A stretch of 64,000 nt of DNA from contig SHBD01000004.1 in assembly GCA_004212735.1 (NCBI GenBank), positions 62,001-126,000 on the forward strand, written 5' to 3'. The notes under the pieces were generated by a model, which made no database searches, had not been told where the DNA came from, and was given only the letters and a program-made list of their open reading frames with translations. The stretch's first letter is position 1. Every line of letters starts with the position of its first letter. The position numbers were made by a program, and so were the translations under genes. Shown here piece by piece: positions 1-8,338 of the stretch. The DNA is from SAR116 cluster bacterium. Lineage in GTDB: Bacteria; Pseudomonadota; Alphaproteobacteria; Puniceispirillales; Puniceispirillaceae.

Positions 1-251
1 GAAAGGCCGGCACGGTTACCGATGGCCACCGAAAAAACCATCAGAAACAGGATTGAGGTGATCACCGGTGCCGCAAGGGTTTGCAAGGCCACCTTCATGA
101 AGCGCTGCACTTCACGCAGGTACAGCGTTTGCAGACCTATCCAATTGATCTGGTCAATCTGAATCGGCCGGATGACTGGCAGCTTGTTGCCAGCCGGCGC
201 CATCCGACTGGTCGATGGGGAGGGTTCGTTGTTATCGTGTTTGGCTTTCAT
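1..251 (-). CDS. ABC-2 type transporter permease, N-terminal part (runs off left edge)
   Basis: Only the first 83 codons are in the window; the gene continues beyond base 1. After a polar N-terminus of about 27 residues the protein reads LQTLYLREVQRFMKVALQ, then a hydrophobic segment (TLAAPVITSILFLMVFSVAI). This pattern of an amphipathic R/K-rich stretch leading into the first membrane helix, with AAPVITSILF, is typical of ABC-2 permeases of the YadH/NodJ type, which form the membrane channel of an exporter with a separate ATPase. The start is the ATG at 251-249; no strong ribosome-binding site precedes it. The substrate cannot be told. It is divergent from recX, with about 130 bp between the two starts. 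Confidence 0.7.
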   Translation of the reverse strand, partial: MKAKHDNNEPSPSTSRMAPAGNKLPVIRPIQIDQINWIGLQTLYLREVQRFMKVALQTLAAPVITSILFLMVFSVAIGNRAGL

Positions 252-385
252 TGGCGTCAAGATAGGTCGCAGCATCAAAAAGCGCAATGGCCCCCGCCCG
301 TTTGGTGACCATCCTTGCAGCTTCGCGGCCAGAGGCCCATACTGACCGCCCACATTCCTGCCGTGTGATTTTGCCAGATGGACCC

Positions 386-949
386 ATGAGCATCGAGAAA
401 ACCGAGACACGCTTGATGAACAAGGCTGTTCACTATCTCGGGCGCTATAGTGCATCCGAGCAACGGCTTCGAGAAGTGCTGGGCCGGTTTGCCAAAAGAA
501 AACTTGCAGACACCGAGCCAGCGAAGGTGGCCAGTGCGACAAACAATGTTGTCGAAAAATGTCTGCGCCTTGGCTATATCGACGATGCCGCCTTTGCTGC
601 AAACCAAGCACGCGGCCAACGCCGGCAGGGCAAATCAACCATGGCAATCCGGCAGCGATTGCGCCAGCACGCACTTGATGATGCCGCAATCACAATGGCA
701 CTTCAGACGGCAGATGCCAATCATCAGGACGCCGAGATGATGGCCGCCATCCGTTTCGCCAGACGCCGCAGACTGGGACCGTTTTTCAACGGTGTGCCTG
801 ACGAGAGAACACGTCACAGACATATGGGATCACTGGCAAGGGCAGGGTTTTCCATGGCAATTTGCCGGACAGTCCTCGACACCAACAGCATCGATGATCT
901 TGAGGAGCTGGAACGCGACGCTGGCCATTCAGGACAACCAGGCGAATAG
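386..949 (+). CDS. recX: Regulatory protein RecX
   Basis: A 187-residue protein with the RecX layout: a helical N-terminus (NKAVHYLGRYSASEQRLREVL), the middle LGYIDDAAFAANQARGQRRQGKS block, and a third helical repeat (RRRRLGPFF...RHRHMGSLARAGFSMAICRTVL). RecX binds RecA filaments and limits recombination and SOS activity. The frame is open further upstream, to 287, but homology only becomes RecX-like near MSIEKTETRLMNKAV, so the ATG at 386 is preferred. recA is not in the window. The gene is followed by a 115 bp gap before acs. Confidence 0.85.
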   Translation: MSIEKTETRLMNKAVHYLGRYSASEQRLREVLGRFAKRKLADTEPAKVASATNNVVEKCLRLGYIDDAAFAANQARGQRRQGKSTMAIRQRLRQHALDDAAITMALQTADANHQDAEMMAAIRFARRRRLGPFFNGVPDERTRHRHMGSLARAGFSMAICRTVLDTNSIDDLEELERDAGHSGQPGE

Positions 950-965
950 GCAAAAACCGATTGCC

Positions 966-995
966 TTGCCGACAGGTGGTCTAGCGGTCTAAAAT
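966..995 (+). promoter_or_regulatory. Candidate sigma-70 promoter of acs
   Basis: A TTGCCG box at 966-971 is followed after 18 bp by TAAAAT at 990-995, about 70 bp upstream of the acs start. Both hexamers are close to the housekeeping consensus. Judged by eye only. Confidence 0.4.
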
Positions 996-1064
996 ATGCT
1001 CAGCAATCAAAAGAATGGAGCCGGGCGCAACAGACGTCCACCATCATCACCGGAGGATTTGTGA

Positions 1065-3005
1065 ATGAGTCAGGACGTTGTTTTCGAGCCGAGCAAAGCA
1101 TTGGCAAAAGATGCCCATATTGACCATGAGGGGTACAAGGCGCTTTACGAAAAATCATTTGCTGATCCTGACGCCTTCTGGGCCGAGCAGGGCCAGCGAA
1201 TCGACTGGATGACACCTTACAGTCAGATCAGTGACGTCTCATATGACGCGGCCGACCTCCATATCCGCTGGTATGCGGATGGTACATTGAATGCAGCAGC
1301 AAATTGCCTCGACCGGCACCTTGCCAGTCGTGGGGATCAGACAGCAATCATCTGGGAGGGTGACAATCCCGAGGACCACCGCACCATTACCTATCGGGAA
1401 TTGCATGAAGAGGTCTGTAAATTTTCAAACGTCCTCAAGACCAATGGCGCCCGCAAGGGTGACCGTATCACCATCTATATGCCGATGATCCCCGAAGCAA
1501 CGGTTGCCATGCTGGCCTGCGCGCGCATCGGGGCCGTCCATTCGGTTGTCTTTGGCGGCTTCTCACCTGATGCGTTAGCTGGGCGGATCCTTGATTGCGA
1601 ATCAACTATGGTGATCACAGCCGATGAGGGCGTTCGAGGTGGCAAAAGCGTTCCCCTGAAACAGAACACCGACATGGCTTTGCAAAACTGCCCCGACTGC
1701 ACAAAATCGATCATTGTCAGACGGACCGGTGGCGCCGTTGACTGGGTCGAGGGCCGCGATGTCTGGTATCACGAGGCAATGGCCACTGCGTCCGCTGATT
1801 GTCCTGCTGAGGAGATGAATGCGGAAGATCCAATGTTCATTCTCTACACGTCCGGGTCAACCGGCAAGCCAAAGGGGGTTTTGCATACAACCGGTGGCTA
1901 CATGGTGTATGCCTCGATGACTCACCAATATGTTTTTGATTATCATGACGGAGACATCTACTGGTGCACGGCAGATGTCGGATGGATTACCGGCCATAGC
2001 TACATTGTCTATGGCCCGCTGGCCAATGGCGCCATCACCATGATGTTCGAGGGCGTCCCAACCTATCCTGACAGTTCACGATTTTGGCAGGTGGTGGACA
2101 AGCATAAGGTCAATATCTTCTACACGGCGCCTACCGCAATCCGCGCCCTGATGCGTGAGGGAGACGGCCCGGTGAAAGCCTGTGACAGGTCTTCGCTGCG
2201 GTTGCTTGGAACGGTTGGTGAGCCGATCAACCCAGAGGCATGGATGTGGTATCATGAGGTTGTCGGCGATGGCCGTTGCCCAATTGTTGATACCTGGTGG
2301 CAGACGGAGACGGGTGGCATCCTGATTACCCCGCTGCCCGGTGCCACAACAACAAAACCCGGCTCAGCCACCCAGCCTTTTTTCGGGATCAAACCGGTGT
2401 TGGTTGATGGCGAAAACAACGAGCTTGATGGGGCGACCGATGGCAATCTGTGTCTCCAACAATCATGGCCCGGACAGATGCGCACGGTCTATGGCGACCA
2501 CCAGCGCTTCATCGAAACCTATTTCACGACCTTTCCCGGGCGTTATTTCACCGGTGATGGGGCACGACGTGATGAGGACGGCTATTACTGGATCACCGGC
2601 CGTGTTGATGATGTGTTAAATGTTTCTGGGCACCGGATGGGAACTGCCGAGATTGAATCCGCATTGGTGGCCCATCCACAGGTTGCGGAATCCGCGGTTG
2701 TTGGCTATCCACACGATATCAAGGGTCAAGGCATATATGCCTATGTCACACTTGTTGAGGGTGTTGAGGCGACCGACGAGCTTGCTGCTGAATTGCGTCA
2801 ATGGACGCGCAAGGAGATCGGACCGATCGCCACACCGGACCTGTTGCAGTGGGCACCGCAATTGCCCAAAACCAGATCAGGAAAGATCATGAGACGCATT
2901 CTGCGGAAGATCGCGGCTAATGAATATGACCAGTTAGGTGATACCTCGACCCTGCAGGATCCGGCCGTCGTTGATCATCTGGTGGATAACCGGCAGAACC
3001 GGTAG
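1065..3005 (+). CDS. acs: Acetyl-CoA synthetase (AMP-forming)
   Basis: A full-length 646-residue enzyme that activates acetate with ATP and CoA to acetyl-CoA through acetyl-AMP, in the cytoplasm. The adenylate-forming signature [12 protein letters not shown] lies near residue 260, the WWQTETGG motif of acetyl-CoA synthetases follows in the middle, and the C-terminal domain ends with [15 protein letters not shown]. The lysine in that motif (about K607) is catalytic and in many bacteria is inactivated by acetylation. The ATG at 1065 has a good GGAGGA ribosome-binding site at 1052-1057. It stands alone between recX and the convergent regulator gene, whose stop is only 5 bp away, so no separate terminator fits between them. 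Confidence 0.97.
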   Translation: MSQDVVFEPSKALAKDAHIDHEGYKALYEKSFADPDAFWAEQGQRIDWMTPYSQISDVSYDAADLHIRWYADGTLNAAANCLDRHLASRGDQTAIIWEGDNPEDHRTITYRELHEEVCKFSNVLKTNGARKGDRITIYMPMIPEATVAMLACARIGAVHSVVFGGFSPDALAGRILDCESTMVITADEGVRGGKSVPLKQNTDMALQNCPDCTKSIIVRRTGGAVDWVEGRDVWYHEAMATASADCPAEEMNAEDPMFILYTSGSTGKPKGVLHTTGGYMVYASMTHQYVFDYHDGDIYWCTADVGWITGHSYIVYGPLANGAITMMFEGVPTYPDSSRFWQVVDKHKVNIFYTAPTAIRALMREGDGPVKACDRSSLRLLGTVGEPINPEAWMWYHEVVGDGRCPIVDTWWQTETGGILITPLPGATTTKPGSATQPFFGIKPVLVDGENNELDGATDGNLCLQQSWPGQMRTVYGDHQRFIETYFTTFPGRYFTGDGARRDEDGYYWITGRVDDVLNVSGHRMGTAEIESALVAHPQVAESAVVGYPHDIKGQGIYAYVTLVEGVEATDELAAELRQWTRKEIGPIATPDLLQWAPQLPKTRSGKIMRRILRKIAANEYDQLGDTSTLQDPAVVDHLVDNRQNR

Positions 3006-3010
3006 CGTTT

Positions 3011-3622
3011 TCAGCGCAGCCCAAGCTCAATCGCACGGCAAACAGCGTGTGTTCTGTTCTTTGCACCCAGCTTGGAACGCAAGCTCTTTAGATGATGCTT
3101 GATCGTCACCTCACTCAGGCTCAAGTGATTTGCAATTTCGCGATTGCTCTGACCGGCTAAAAGACCGGTCAGAACCTCCCGTTCCCGCTTGGTGAGGAGG
3201 CGGTCCCTCGCCTCCTCACTGCTGGCATTCATCATGTCGACAGGGACGAAAATCTCACCCGCCGCTATCAGTTTGATCGCCCCGACAAGTGCATCAGCAC
3301 TCATTGAATAGGGAAGGTAGCCTGCGGCACCGGCAAGCAACAAATCACGTGCCTCACCACCGCCTGCGTCGGATCCAATCATGGCAACGGGCATCCGCCG
3401 CCCAGTCGCCTGCCGAAATTGCTTGAAGCCCCGGACACCTCCCACATCGCGCATTTCAAGGTCCAGACAGACAACATCAAGTGACTTGAAATCACGGGTG
3501 ATCTGCAGACAGTCGGCAAGGGTTCCAGCTGTAATGATGTGAAAATCCAACTGGCCATTGCCAAGATGACTCTGAGCAAAATCGCGACTCAAGCTATTAG
3601 CATACCCTAGCAAAACATTCAT
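3011..3622 (-). CDS. LuxR-family response regulator with degenerate receiver domain
   Basis: A 203-residue protein with an N-terminal receiver-like domain (about 1-120) and a C-terminal LuxR/NarL helix-turn-helix (LTKREREVLTGLLAGQSN onward, about 140-195), so it should bind DNA. The putative phospho-acceptor D54 (VVCLDLEM) is present. The acidic pair expected near residues 8-9 is missing (NVLLGYANS), and the conserved lysine after GYLP is replaced by tyrosine (GYLPYS, Y105). Normal phosphorylation chemistry is therefore doubtful. The ATG at 3622 follows AAGGGA; the frame is open to 3682 but that extension looks non-coding. No histidine kinase lies nearby. The target is unknown; the barrel gene upstream on the same strand is one candidate. 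Confidence 0.85.
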   Translation of the reverse strand: MNVLLGYANSLSRDFAQSHLGNGQLDFHIITAGTLADCLQITRDFKSLDVVCLDLEMRDVGGVRGFKQFRQATGRRMPVAMIGSDAGGGEARDLLLAGAAGYLPYSMSADALVGAIKLIAAGEIFVPVDMMNASSEEARDRLLTKREREVLTGLLAGQSNREIANHLSLSEVTIKHHLKSLRSKLGAKNRTHAVCRAIELGLR

Positions 3623-3666
3623 AAGACTTCCCTTTGCGTGCCCAAAACCAACACTCTTAAAAGTGC

Positions 3667-3680
3667 GACTCCTCGGAGTC
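3667..3680. repeat. Inverted repeat upstream of the LuxR-type regulator
   Basis: GACTCC and GGAGTC arms (6 bp each, 2 bp apart) lie 45 bp upstream of the regulator start. The position suits an operator or autoregulatory site for a dimeric LuxR-type protein, but no second copy was noticed upstream of neighbouring genes. Confidence 0.35.
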
Positions 3681-3793
3681 ACTGTGCAATGTGAAGTATG
3701 AATTTACTCAAGTTTGCCATAGAAAAATAGCATAAAAACAGGTAGATAAATCGTGTATAAACAATTTAAAGCTGTATTTATTTGCACCCATTT

Positions 3794-5179
3794 TCAGCTG
3801 GAAAATTTATACAAATTAAACCTGAATGTTACGTTATTTACTTGTTTAGCTATCAATGGATTTGGTGAGCTCGTTCGGTCTCTTATAAAAAAAATTTCAA
3901 CTTCTAGATGTGGATGAGATGTGGGAACAAAAAAGACTGAAAGAGCACTGCTACGCGTCACATCAACATGCCGTTCAGCCAAATAGAATAACGGGCGGGA
4001 AAATTGCTCCCTTGTGGTCGACAGGCGAAGCGCACCTTCAAGCTGGTAACCAGGCAGGACCGCACCCTCCTTAGCAAGGGGAATACGAAGTGATACTGAC
4101 GCAATATCTGCAACAGAATTTGGACGTGCAGCGCCCCGGGCATAGTTTGTGTTAATGTGCTCAACACCGATTTCACCAACCCAATCATTGTCCCAGCGGC
4201 GTTTGACCTTGGTTCCCAGAATTGTATGGCTTGTCGTCCCCACACTAGAAAATGAACGTCTTTGCCCAACCTGCCAGACCATTTCAGGCCATCCGTGTGC
4301 CAACCGATGGCCGAGTCCCACCGTCACCGACATATGTTGTTGGTTCAGATCTTCCTCATTAACACCACGCTGGAACTCCCCCACGCCAGTTTCCATTTCA
4401 ACTGACACATATGTGCGCTGTGCCAGAGGTCGTCGTAGATGAAATTTGAGCGCTGCACCCTTGGCCTGAAATCTTGCCTTTGACGGAGATCGCCGAAATA
4501 TTTGCACTAGGATCTGGGTGTAGAAGTCAGCACCCATCTGGCGGAAGAGAGTTGCTTGCACATGGCCCCAGACATCAATCGCAGAACGCCGTGTTTCAGC
4601 AACATGAATATGCCTGTCTGGATTGCATAACCCCCGATAAGCAAGGCAATCATTGTAAAATTTGGATCCCGCTTCGGCAGCGATTGAGGTGACACTGCTT
4701 CGGCCATTGATCGATTGTCTCCTGCCAGCCATGGCACCAGCAGCGAGTTGGTACTCCCATCCACCAAAGCAACGATATGTGAGATCGCGCGCAAGTTGCT
4801 TGAATATTGGCGAGACAGCATTTTTACCAACAAAGAGAAGATGCTGCCTGATCCAGTCGCAGCGGTTAGCTGCATTGCCAGCCGTTGCATAGGCCATGCG
4901 CAGCCTGATGGAGCCCTGATGCATTCTCAATCCAAGGCCGGCCAGTTGCATCATGACCTTTGGCTGGTTCAGGTGATCCAACTTTTGCAACCTGAGCAAA
5001 AACCAACGTTCAGAAAATTCGTCTCTTGGGTCGGGGTTGAATGTGGAAACAGCAGGCGATGACTGCAGCTCCGGGAACAAATGAGGCTGTCCATTTGACG
5101 GCGAAATTGCACAAAGACAAACGAAAATCATTGCGGCAGTCGCTGAACCAACTACATTCATAACTTGTGGAAAGAGCAT
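3794..5179 (-). CDS. Putative outer-membrane beta-barrel protein, Slam (DUF560)-like
   Basis: A 461-residue exported protein. MNVVGSATAAMIFVCLCAI looks like a signal peptide. Residues about 50-190 are helical and could be TPR-like. The C-terminal 270 residues alternate polar and hydrophobic residues as amphipathic strands and end in NNVTFRFNLYKFSS, as outer-membrane barrels do. Size and two-part layout resemble the Slam/DUF560 family, which helps move lipoproteins to the cell surface; the assignment is from overall pattern only. No obvious partner lipoprotein is adjacent. The start at 5179 is preferred over M7 because AAAGGTT lies just upstream. The flanking gaps are notably AT-rich. It follows the SCO1-like gene on the same strand. 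Confidence 0.5.
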   Translation of the reverse strand: MLFPQVMNVVGSATAAMIFVCLCAISPSNGQPHLFPELQSSPAVSTFNPDPRDEFSERWFLLRLQKLDHLNQPKVMMQLAGLGLRMHQGSIRLRMAYATAGNAANRCDWIRQHLLFVGKNAVSPIFKQLARDLTYRCFGGWEYQLAAGAMAGRRQSINGRSSVTSIAAEAGSKFYNDCLAYRGLCNPDRHIHVAETRRSAIDVWGHVQATLFRQMGADFYTQILVQIFRRSPSKARFQAKGAALKFHLRRPLAQRTYVSVEMETGVGEFQRGVNEEDLNQQHMSVTVGLGHRLAHGWPEMVWQVGQRRSFSSVGTTSHTILGTKVKRRWDNDWVGEIGVEHINTNYARGAARPNSVADIASVSLRIPLAKEGAVLPGYQLEGALRLSTTREQFSRPLFYLAERHVDVTRSSALSVFFVPTSHPHLEVEIFFIRDRTSSPNPLIAKQVNNVTFRFNLYKFSS

Positions 5180-5186
5180 AAAATTT

Positions 5187-5211
5187 AACCTTTCGCAGTA
5201 TGCAAAAGGTT
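5187..5211 (-). promoter_or_regulatory. Hairpin sequestering the ribosome-binding site of the barrel gene
   Basis: On the minus strand AACCTTT and AAAGGTT form a 7-bp perfect stem with an 11-nt loop, ending about 8 nt before the ATG at 5179. The 3' arm contains the AAAGG that would act as the ribosome-binding site, so folding would hide it. The stem is A/U-rich and would be weak, which suits a temperature- or factor-sensitive switch. It lies 28-52 nt after the stop of the upstream gene. Confidence 0.4.
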
Positions 5212-5239
5212 ATCACTCCGATTAACAATTATTGGCAAA

Positions 5240-5896
5240 TCAGTTCAGAAGGCTGCGTAGTTTCTCGCGAATGAAATCTTCAGGTTCGTTGAAAACAATC
5301 GTTCCGGCGAAGCCACCCTCCTGCCCATAAAGATAGACCGCGGCTGAATGGTCATAGGTAAAATCACCATCCTCACCCTCGATTCTCTGAGCGAAGGCAC
5401 CAAATGCGGCGCGGCTGTCAGCTAGCGCCTGCGCATCGCCAGTTAACCCGACGACATTCATCTCAAACAACGTCAAATAGTCCCGCACCTGTTGTGGCGT
5501 GTCACGCTCAGCATCCACTGAAACGAAGATAATTTGCAGTTTGTCCGTGTCCACACCATCATCACTCAACTCATCCAGTGAATTTGCCAGCGACATCATT
5601 GTGGTGGGACAAACGTCAGGGCAATAGGTGAAGCCAAAAAACAGCGCAATCGGTTGGCCGGCAAAATCTGCATTACTCCGCTGTTCGTTATTTTGATCGG
5701 TCAAAACAAATGGGCTATCGGCAAAATCAGGAAATCCGACAAGTGATTTCTGGGCCTGTTTTTCGGAGATGGTAAAAACGCCAACCGCGAGGCATAGAAA
5801 CAGCAAAAAAGCGATTATGACTGGGACGCGGTTGCGGTCACGGTCGTGCAGGAACTTTGCCCCGCCTTGATCACTGTTTCTCTCATCTTCGGTCAT
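5240..5896 (-). CDS. SCO1/SenC family copper chaperone
   Basis: A 218-residue membrane-anchored thioredoxin-fold protein. A single N-terminal helix (VPVIIAFLLFLCLAVGVFTI, about 24-43) would leave the rest in the periplasm. The copper ligands are visible: CPDVC (C92, C96) and the histidine in YDHSAAVYLYG (about H183). SCO proteins deliver copper to the CuA site of cytochrome c oxidase subunit II or act as thiol reductants. The start at 5896 follows AGGTG; the frame is open to 5923. Cytochrome oxidase genes are not in the window. Confidence 0.9.
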   Translation of the reverse strand: MTEDERNSDQGGAKFLHDRDRNRVPVIIAFLLFLCLAVGVFTISEKQAQKSLVGFPDFADSPFVLTDQNNEQRSNADFAGQPIALFFGFTYCPDVCPTTMMSLANSLDELSDDGVDTDKLQIIFVSVDAERDTPQQVRDYLTLFEMNVVGLTGDAQALADSRAAFGAFAQRIEGEDGDFTYDHSAAVYLYGQEGGFAGTIVFNEPEDFIREKLRSLLN

Positions 5897-6097
5897 GAGC
5901 CAACACCTAACATTCACCACCATCGATGATCAAATAAATTCAGAGCCCCAACAGTTGATTTCATCTCTCATGTCGCCAGTCATGTCTACGCGGCAATAAA
6001 TGCACGTGGCAGGCCGAAGAGAAGATTGTAAGCGTCAATAAGTTGGGTGTATGGTCTGACGCCGGAAACAAACCGTCATTTCAACCAGGGACCCAAC

Positions 6098-6385
6098 ATG
6101 AATGCTCTCATCATCCTGATTGACCAGATCATCAACATCTATATCTGGACTCTGCTCGCCTATATTATTGTGGGGTGGCTGATTGCCTTTCGCATCGTCA
6201 ACCCATGGCAACCAGCAGTGCGGATGGCCGTTTCCGTTCTTGGCCGCGTACATGAACCAATTTTGAGCCGTATCCGACAATTCATGCCTGATCTGGGCGG
6301 CATTGATTTCAGCCCGATTGTCGTTTTCCTTGCAGCACAATTCCTCAGGAATCTGCTGGTTGGGATGATGACAGCCCAGTATTGA
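6098..6385 (+). CDS. YggT family membrane protein
   Basis: A 95-residue protein with two hydrophobic segments (about 3-33 and 68-92) separated by a short polar part containing RIVNPWQPAVR and EPILSRIRQFMPDLGGIDFSPIV. The second phrase is the hallmark of the YggT family. The molecular role is unsettled; relatives are linked to osmotic stress and to cell division or chloroplast nucleoid organisation. The ATG at 6098 starts the family-like sequence, although the frame is open from 6047; upstream CCAGGG at 6086-6091 could serve as binding site. It precedes folD by 115 bp. Confidence 0.85.
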   Translation: MNALIILIDQIINIYIWTLLAYIIVGWLIAFRIVNPWQPAVRMAVSVLGRVHEPILSRIRQFMPDLGGIDFSPIVVFLAAQFLRNLLVGMMTAQY

Positions 6386-6500
6386 ACCAGTTCATCACGA
6401 CAATGTCGTGTGAAGGTGATTTTGGGGCGCAAAACAGGCGTCACTTGATGTGCCTGACACTAAACATAAAGTCCGTTTATGACCTGTGAGGGGTATGGTG

Positions 6501-7397
6501 ATGGCGCAAGCTAACGTGATTGACGGCAAGGCTTTCTCGGAAAAATTGGTACAGACGGTTGCCGCCGAGGCAAAGACCATCAAGGCTGCCATAGGACGGG
6601 AGCCAGCGCTTGCTGTCGTTCTGGTCGGCGAGGATCCGGCAAGCGCTGTTTATGTGCGCAACAAAATAGAGCGCACCACAACCGCCGGCATGTGTTCGAT
6701 TGAACACCGTCTGCCAGCAACCACCGACCAGGCAACGCTGCTTAGCTTGATTGCCGAAATGAATGCGGATGACACGGTTGATGGCATTCTCGTCCAGTTA
6801 CCGCTGCCAGATCAGATTGACGAGGATGCGGTCATTAACGCAATCACTCCTGAAAAGGATGTCGATGGGTTTCATGTGGTCAATGCCGGTCTGCTGGCGA
6901 CAGGTCAGGATTCGCTGGTGCCCTGCACACCCTATGGGTGTCTGCTGCTCCTGCGGGGCCAGCTTGGATCACTGTCAGGTTTGAATGCAGTTGTTGTTGG
7001 GCGCTCAAACATTGTCGGTAAACCAATGGCACAGCTGTTGCTTCGCGAAAGCTGCACCGTAACCATTGCCCATTCCCGGACGAAGGATCTGGCAGCTGTG
7101 TGCGCTAATGCTGATATCCTTGTGGCAGCCGTTGGACGGCCAGAGATGATTACCGGAGATTATGTCAAGCGCGGTGCCACGGTAATTGACGTTGGCATCA
7201 ACCGTGTGCCGGCACCTGAGCGCGGTGAGGGTAAATTCCGTCTTACCGGTGATGTGGATTATGTATCAGCTGCGGCAAAGGCAGGTGCCATCACTCCTGT
7301 TCCCGGTGGTGTTGGTCCGATGACAATTGCATGTCTGTTGCGCAACACGGCGGTTGCGGCCGCACGACGGTTCAAGGTTTCGATTGGTGACATATAG
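6501..7397 (+). CDS. folD: Bifunctional methylenetetrahydrofolate dehydrogenase / cyclohydrolase
   Basis: A 298-residue enzyme interconverting 5,10-methylene-THF, methenyl-THF and 10-formyl-THF with NADP, in the cytoplasm. Visible signatures are [13 protein letters not shown] with the catalytic lysine, [30 protein letters not shown] (dinucleotide-binding site) and the C-terminal [12 protein letters not shown]. Three ATGs lie close together (6486, 6495, 6501). GAGGGG at 6488-6493 is best spaced for 6501, giving MAQANVIDG. The gene is followed directly by a perfect 12-bp hairpin. Confidence 0.96.
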   Translation: MAQANVIDGKAFSEKLVQTVAAEAKTIKAAIGREPALAVVLVGEDPASAVYVRNKIERTTTAGMCSIEHRLPATTDQATLLSLIAEMNADDTVDGILVQLPLPDQIDEDAVINAITPEKDVDGFHVVNAGLLATGQDSLVPCTPYGCLLLLRGQLGSLSGLNAVVVGRSNIVGKPMAQLLLRESCTVTIAHSRTKDLAAVCANADILVAAVGRPEMITGDYVKRGATVIDVGINRVPAPERGEGKFRLTGDVDYVSAAAKAGAITPVPGGVGPMTIACLLRNTAVAAARRFKVSIGDI

Positions 7398-7405
7398 TTT
7401 TTTGC

Positions 7406-7436
7406 CGCTCTCGCCCCTATTTAAGGGGCGAGAGCG
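7406..7436. terminator. Strong hairpin after folD (terminator-like, no T-tract)
   Basis: CGCTCTCGCCCC (7406-7417) and its perfect complement (7425-7436) form a 12-bp GC-rich stem with a 7-nt loop. Downstream on the + strand is ACAAAATAGG, not a T-run; the only T-run (7398-7403) lies before the stem. It may be a factor-assisted terminator or an mRNA 3'-stabilising structure between folD and the next gene. Confidence 0.55.
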
Positions 7437-7460
7437 ACAAAATAGGCAGGAGCCCAATAA

Positions 7461-7664
7461 ATGACGATAGACCAAATCATATTGGCAGCGTCCCTGCTGA
7501 TCGTTGCGGGCATTTTGGGCTGGGGCGTACTAACTATGGCACGCGGTGGCAGCTACAATGTGAAGAACTCCAACCGTATCATGCGCTATCGGATTGTCTT
7601 CCAGGCGCTTGCACTTGTCGTCATTCTGGTGTTGATGTGGCTGCGTAGAGACGGCAACGCCTAG
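7461..7664 (+). CDS. Small twin-transmembrane (HIG1-like) protein
   Basis: A 67-residue protein with two hydrophobic helices (about 5-27 and 44-61) joined by a basic loop, TMARGGSYNVKNSNRIMRYRIVFQ. The loop resembles HIG1-type twin-TM proteins common in alphaproteobacteria next to cobalamin adenosyltransferase and etf genes. Mitochondrial HIG1 proteins associate with respiratory complexes; the bacterial role is unknown. AGGAG lies 9 nt before the ATG. The stop is 30 bp before the adenosyltransferase, and the genes are probably cotranscribed. Confidence 0.75.
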   Translation: MTIDQIILAASLLIVAGILGWGVLTMARGGSYNVKNSNRIMRYRIVFQALALVVILVLMWLRRDGNA

Positions 7665-7694
7665 GCAGTAACGAAAACGAAACGTGATGCGAAC

Positions 7695-8270
7695 ATGGTA
7701 AAACTGAACAAAATATACACACGCACGGGCGATGATGGCGAAACGAGCCTCGTTAATGGCATGCGGGTCTCAAAACATGCACGGCGTCCATCTGCGTTCG
7801 GCGAGGTTGACGAAGCCAACTCGGTCATCGGCCTTGCCAGGCTTCATTGTAAATCCGAGAGCCGAGAAGCAGCCGATGCGATGCTAAGTCGCATCCAGAA
7901 TGACCTGTTTGACCTTGGCGCTGATCTGGCAACACCTGATACTGGTGAACCAGCGCTCAGGGTGACATCTGTGCAGGTTGCACGTCTGGAAGCGGAAATA
8001 GACATGATGAACGCCAATCTGGAGCCGCTTAACTCGTTTATCCTGCCCGGTGGATCAGATGTATCAGCATGGCTCCACCTGGCGCGCACTGTGGCGCGGC
8101 GTGCTGAACGGCAGATGACCGAGCTGGCAAGTGAGGAAGTGGTGAATGAGACCGCAATGCAGTACATAAACCGACTTTCCGATCATCTGTTTGTGCTGGC
8201 GCGAAACCTGAATGAAAATGGCAAAACAGACGTATTATGGCGGCCAGGAGAAAATTCAGGCCAGAAATGA
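7695..8270 (+). CDS. Cob(I)alamin adenosyltransferase, PduO type
   Basis: A 191-residue enzyme that transfers the 5'-deoxyadenosyl group of ATP to cob(I)alamin, making coenzyme B12. The N-terminal ATP-binding motif IYTRTGDDGETSL (residues 7-19) and later FILPGG and ARTVARRAERQ are characteristic of the PduO/MMAB family. The presence of the gene implies a B12-dependent mutase elsewhere, such as methylmalonyl-CoA mutase. It lies between the twin-TM gene and etfB, a neighbourhood seen in other alphaproteobacteria. Confidence 0.93.
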   Translation: MVKLNKIYTRTGDDGETSLVNGMRVSKHARRPSAFGEVDEANSVIGLARLHCKSESREAADAMLSRIQNDLFDLGADLATPDTGEPALRVTSVQVARLEAEIDMMNANLEPLNSFILPGGSDVSAWLHLARTVARRAERQMTELASEEVVNETAMQYINRLSDHLFVLARNLNENGKTDVLWRPGENSGQK

Positions 8271-8338
8271 GAAAGTTTTTTTATTTATTAAACGAATGCT
8301 AGATGCAGAAACACAGGATCATGTTGGAGGATACAAAC

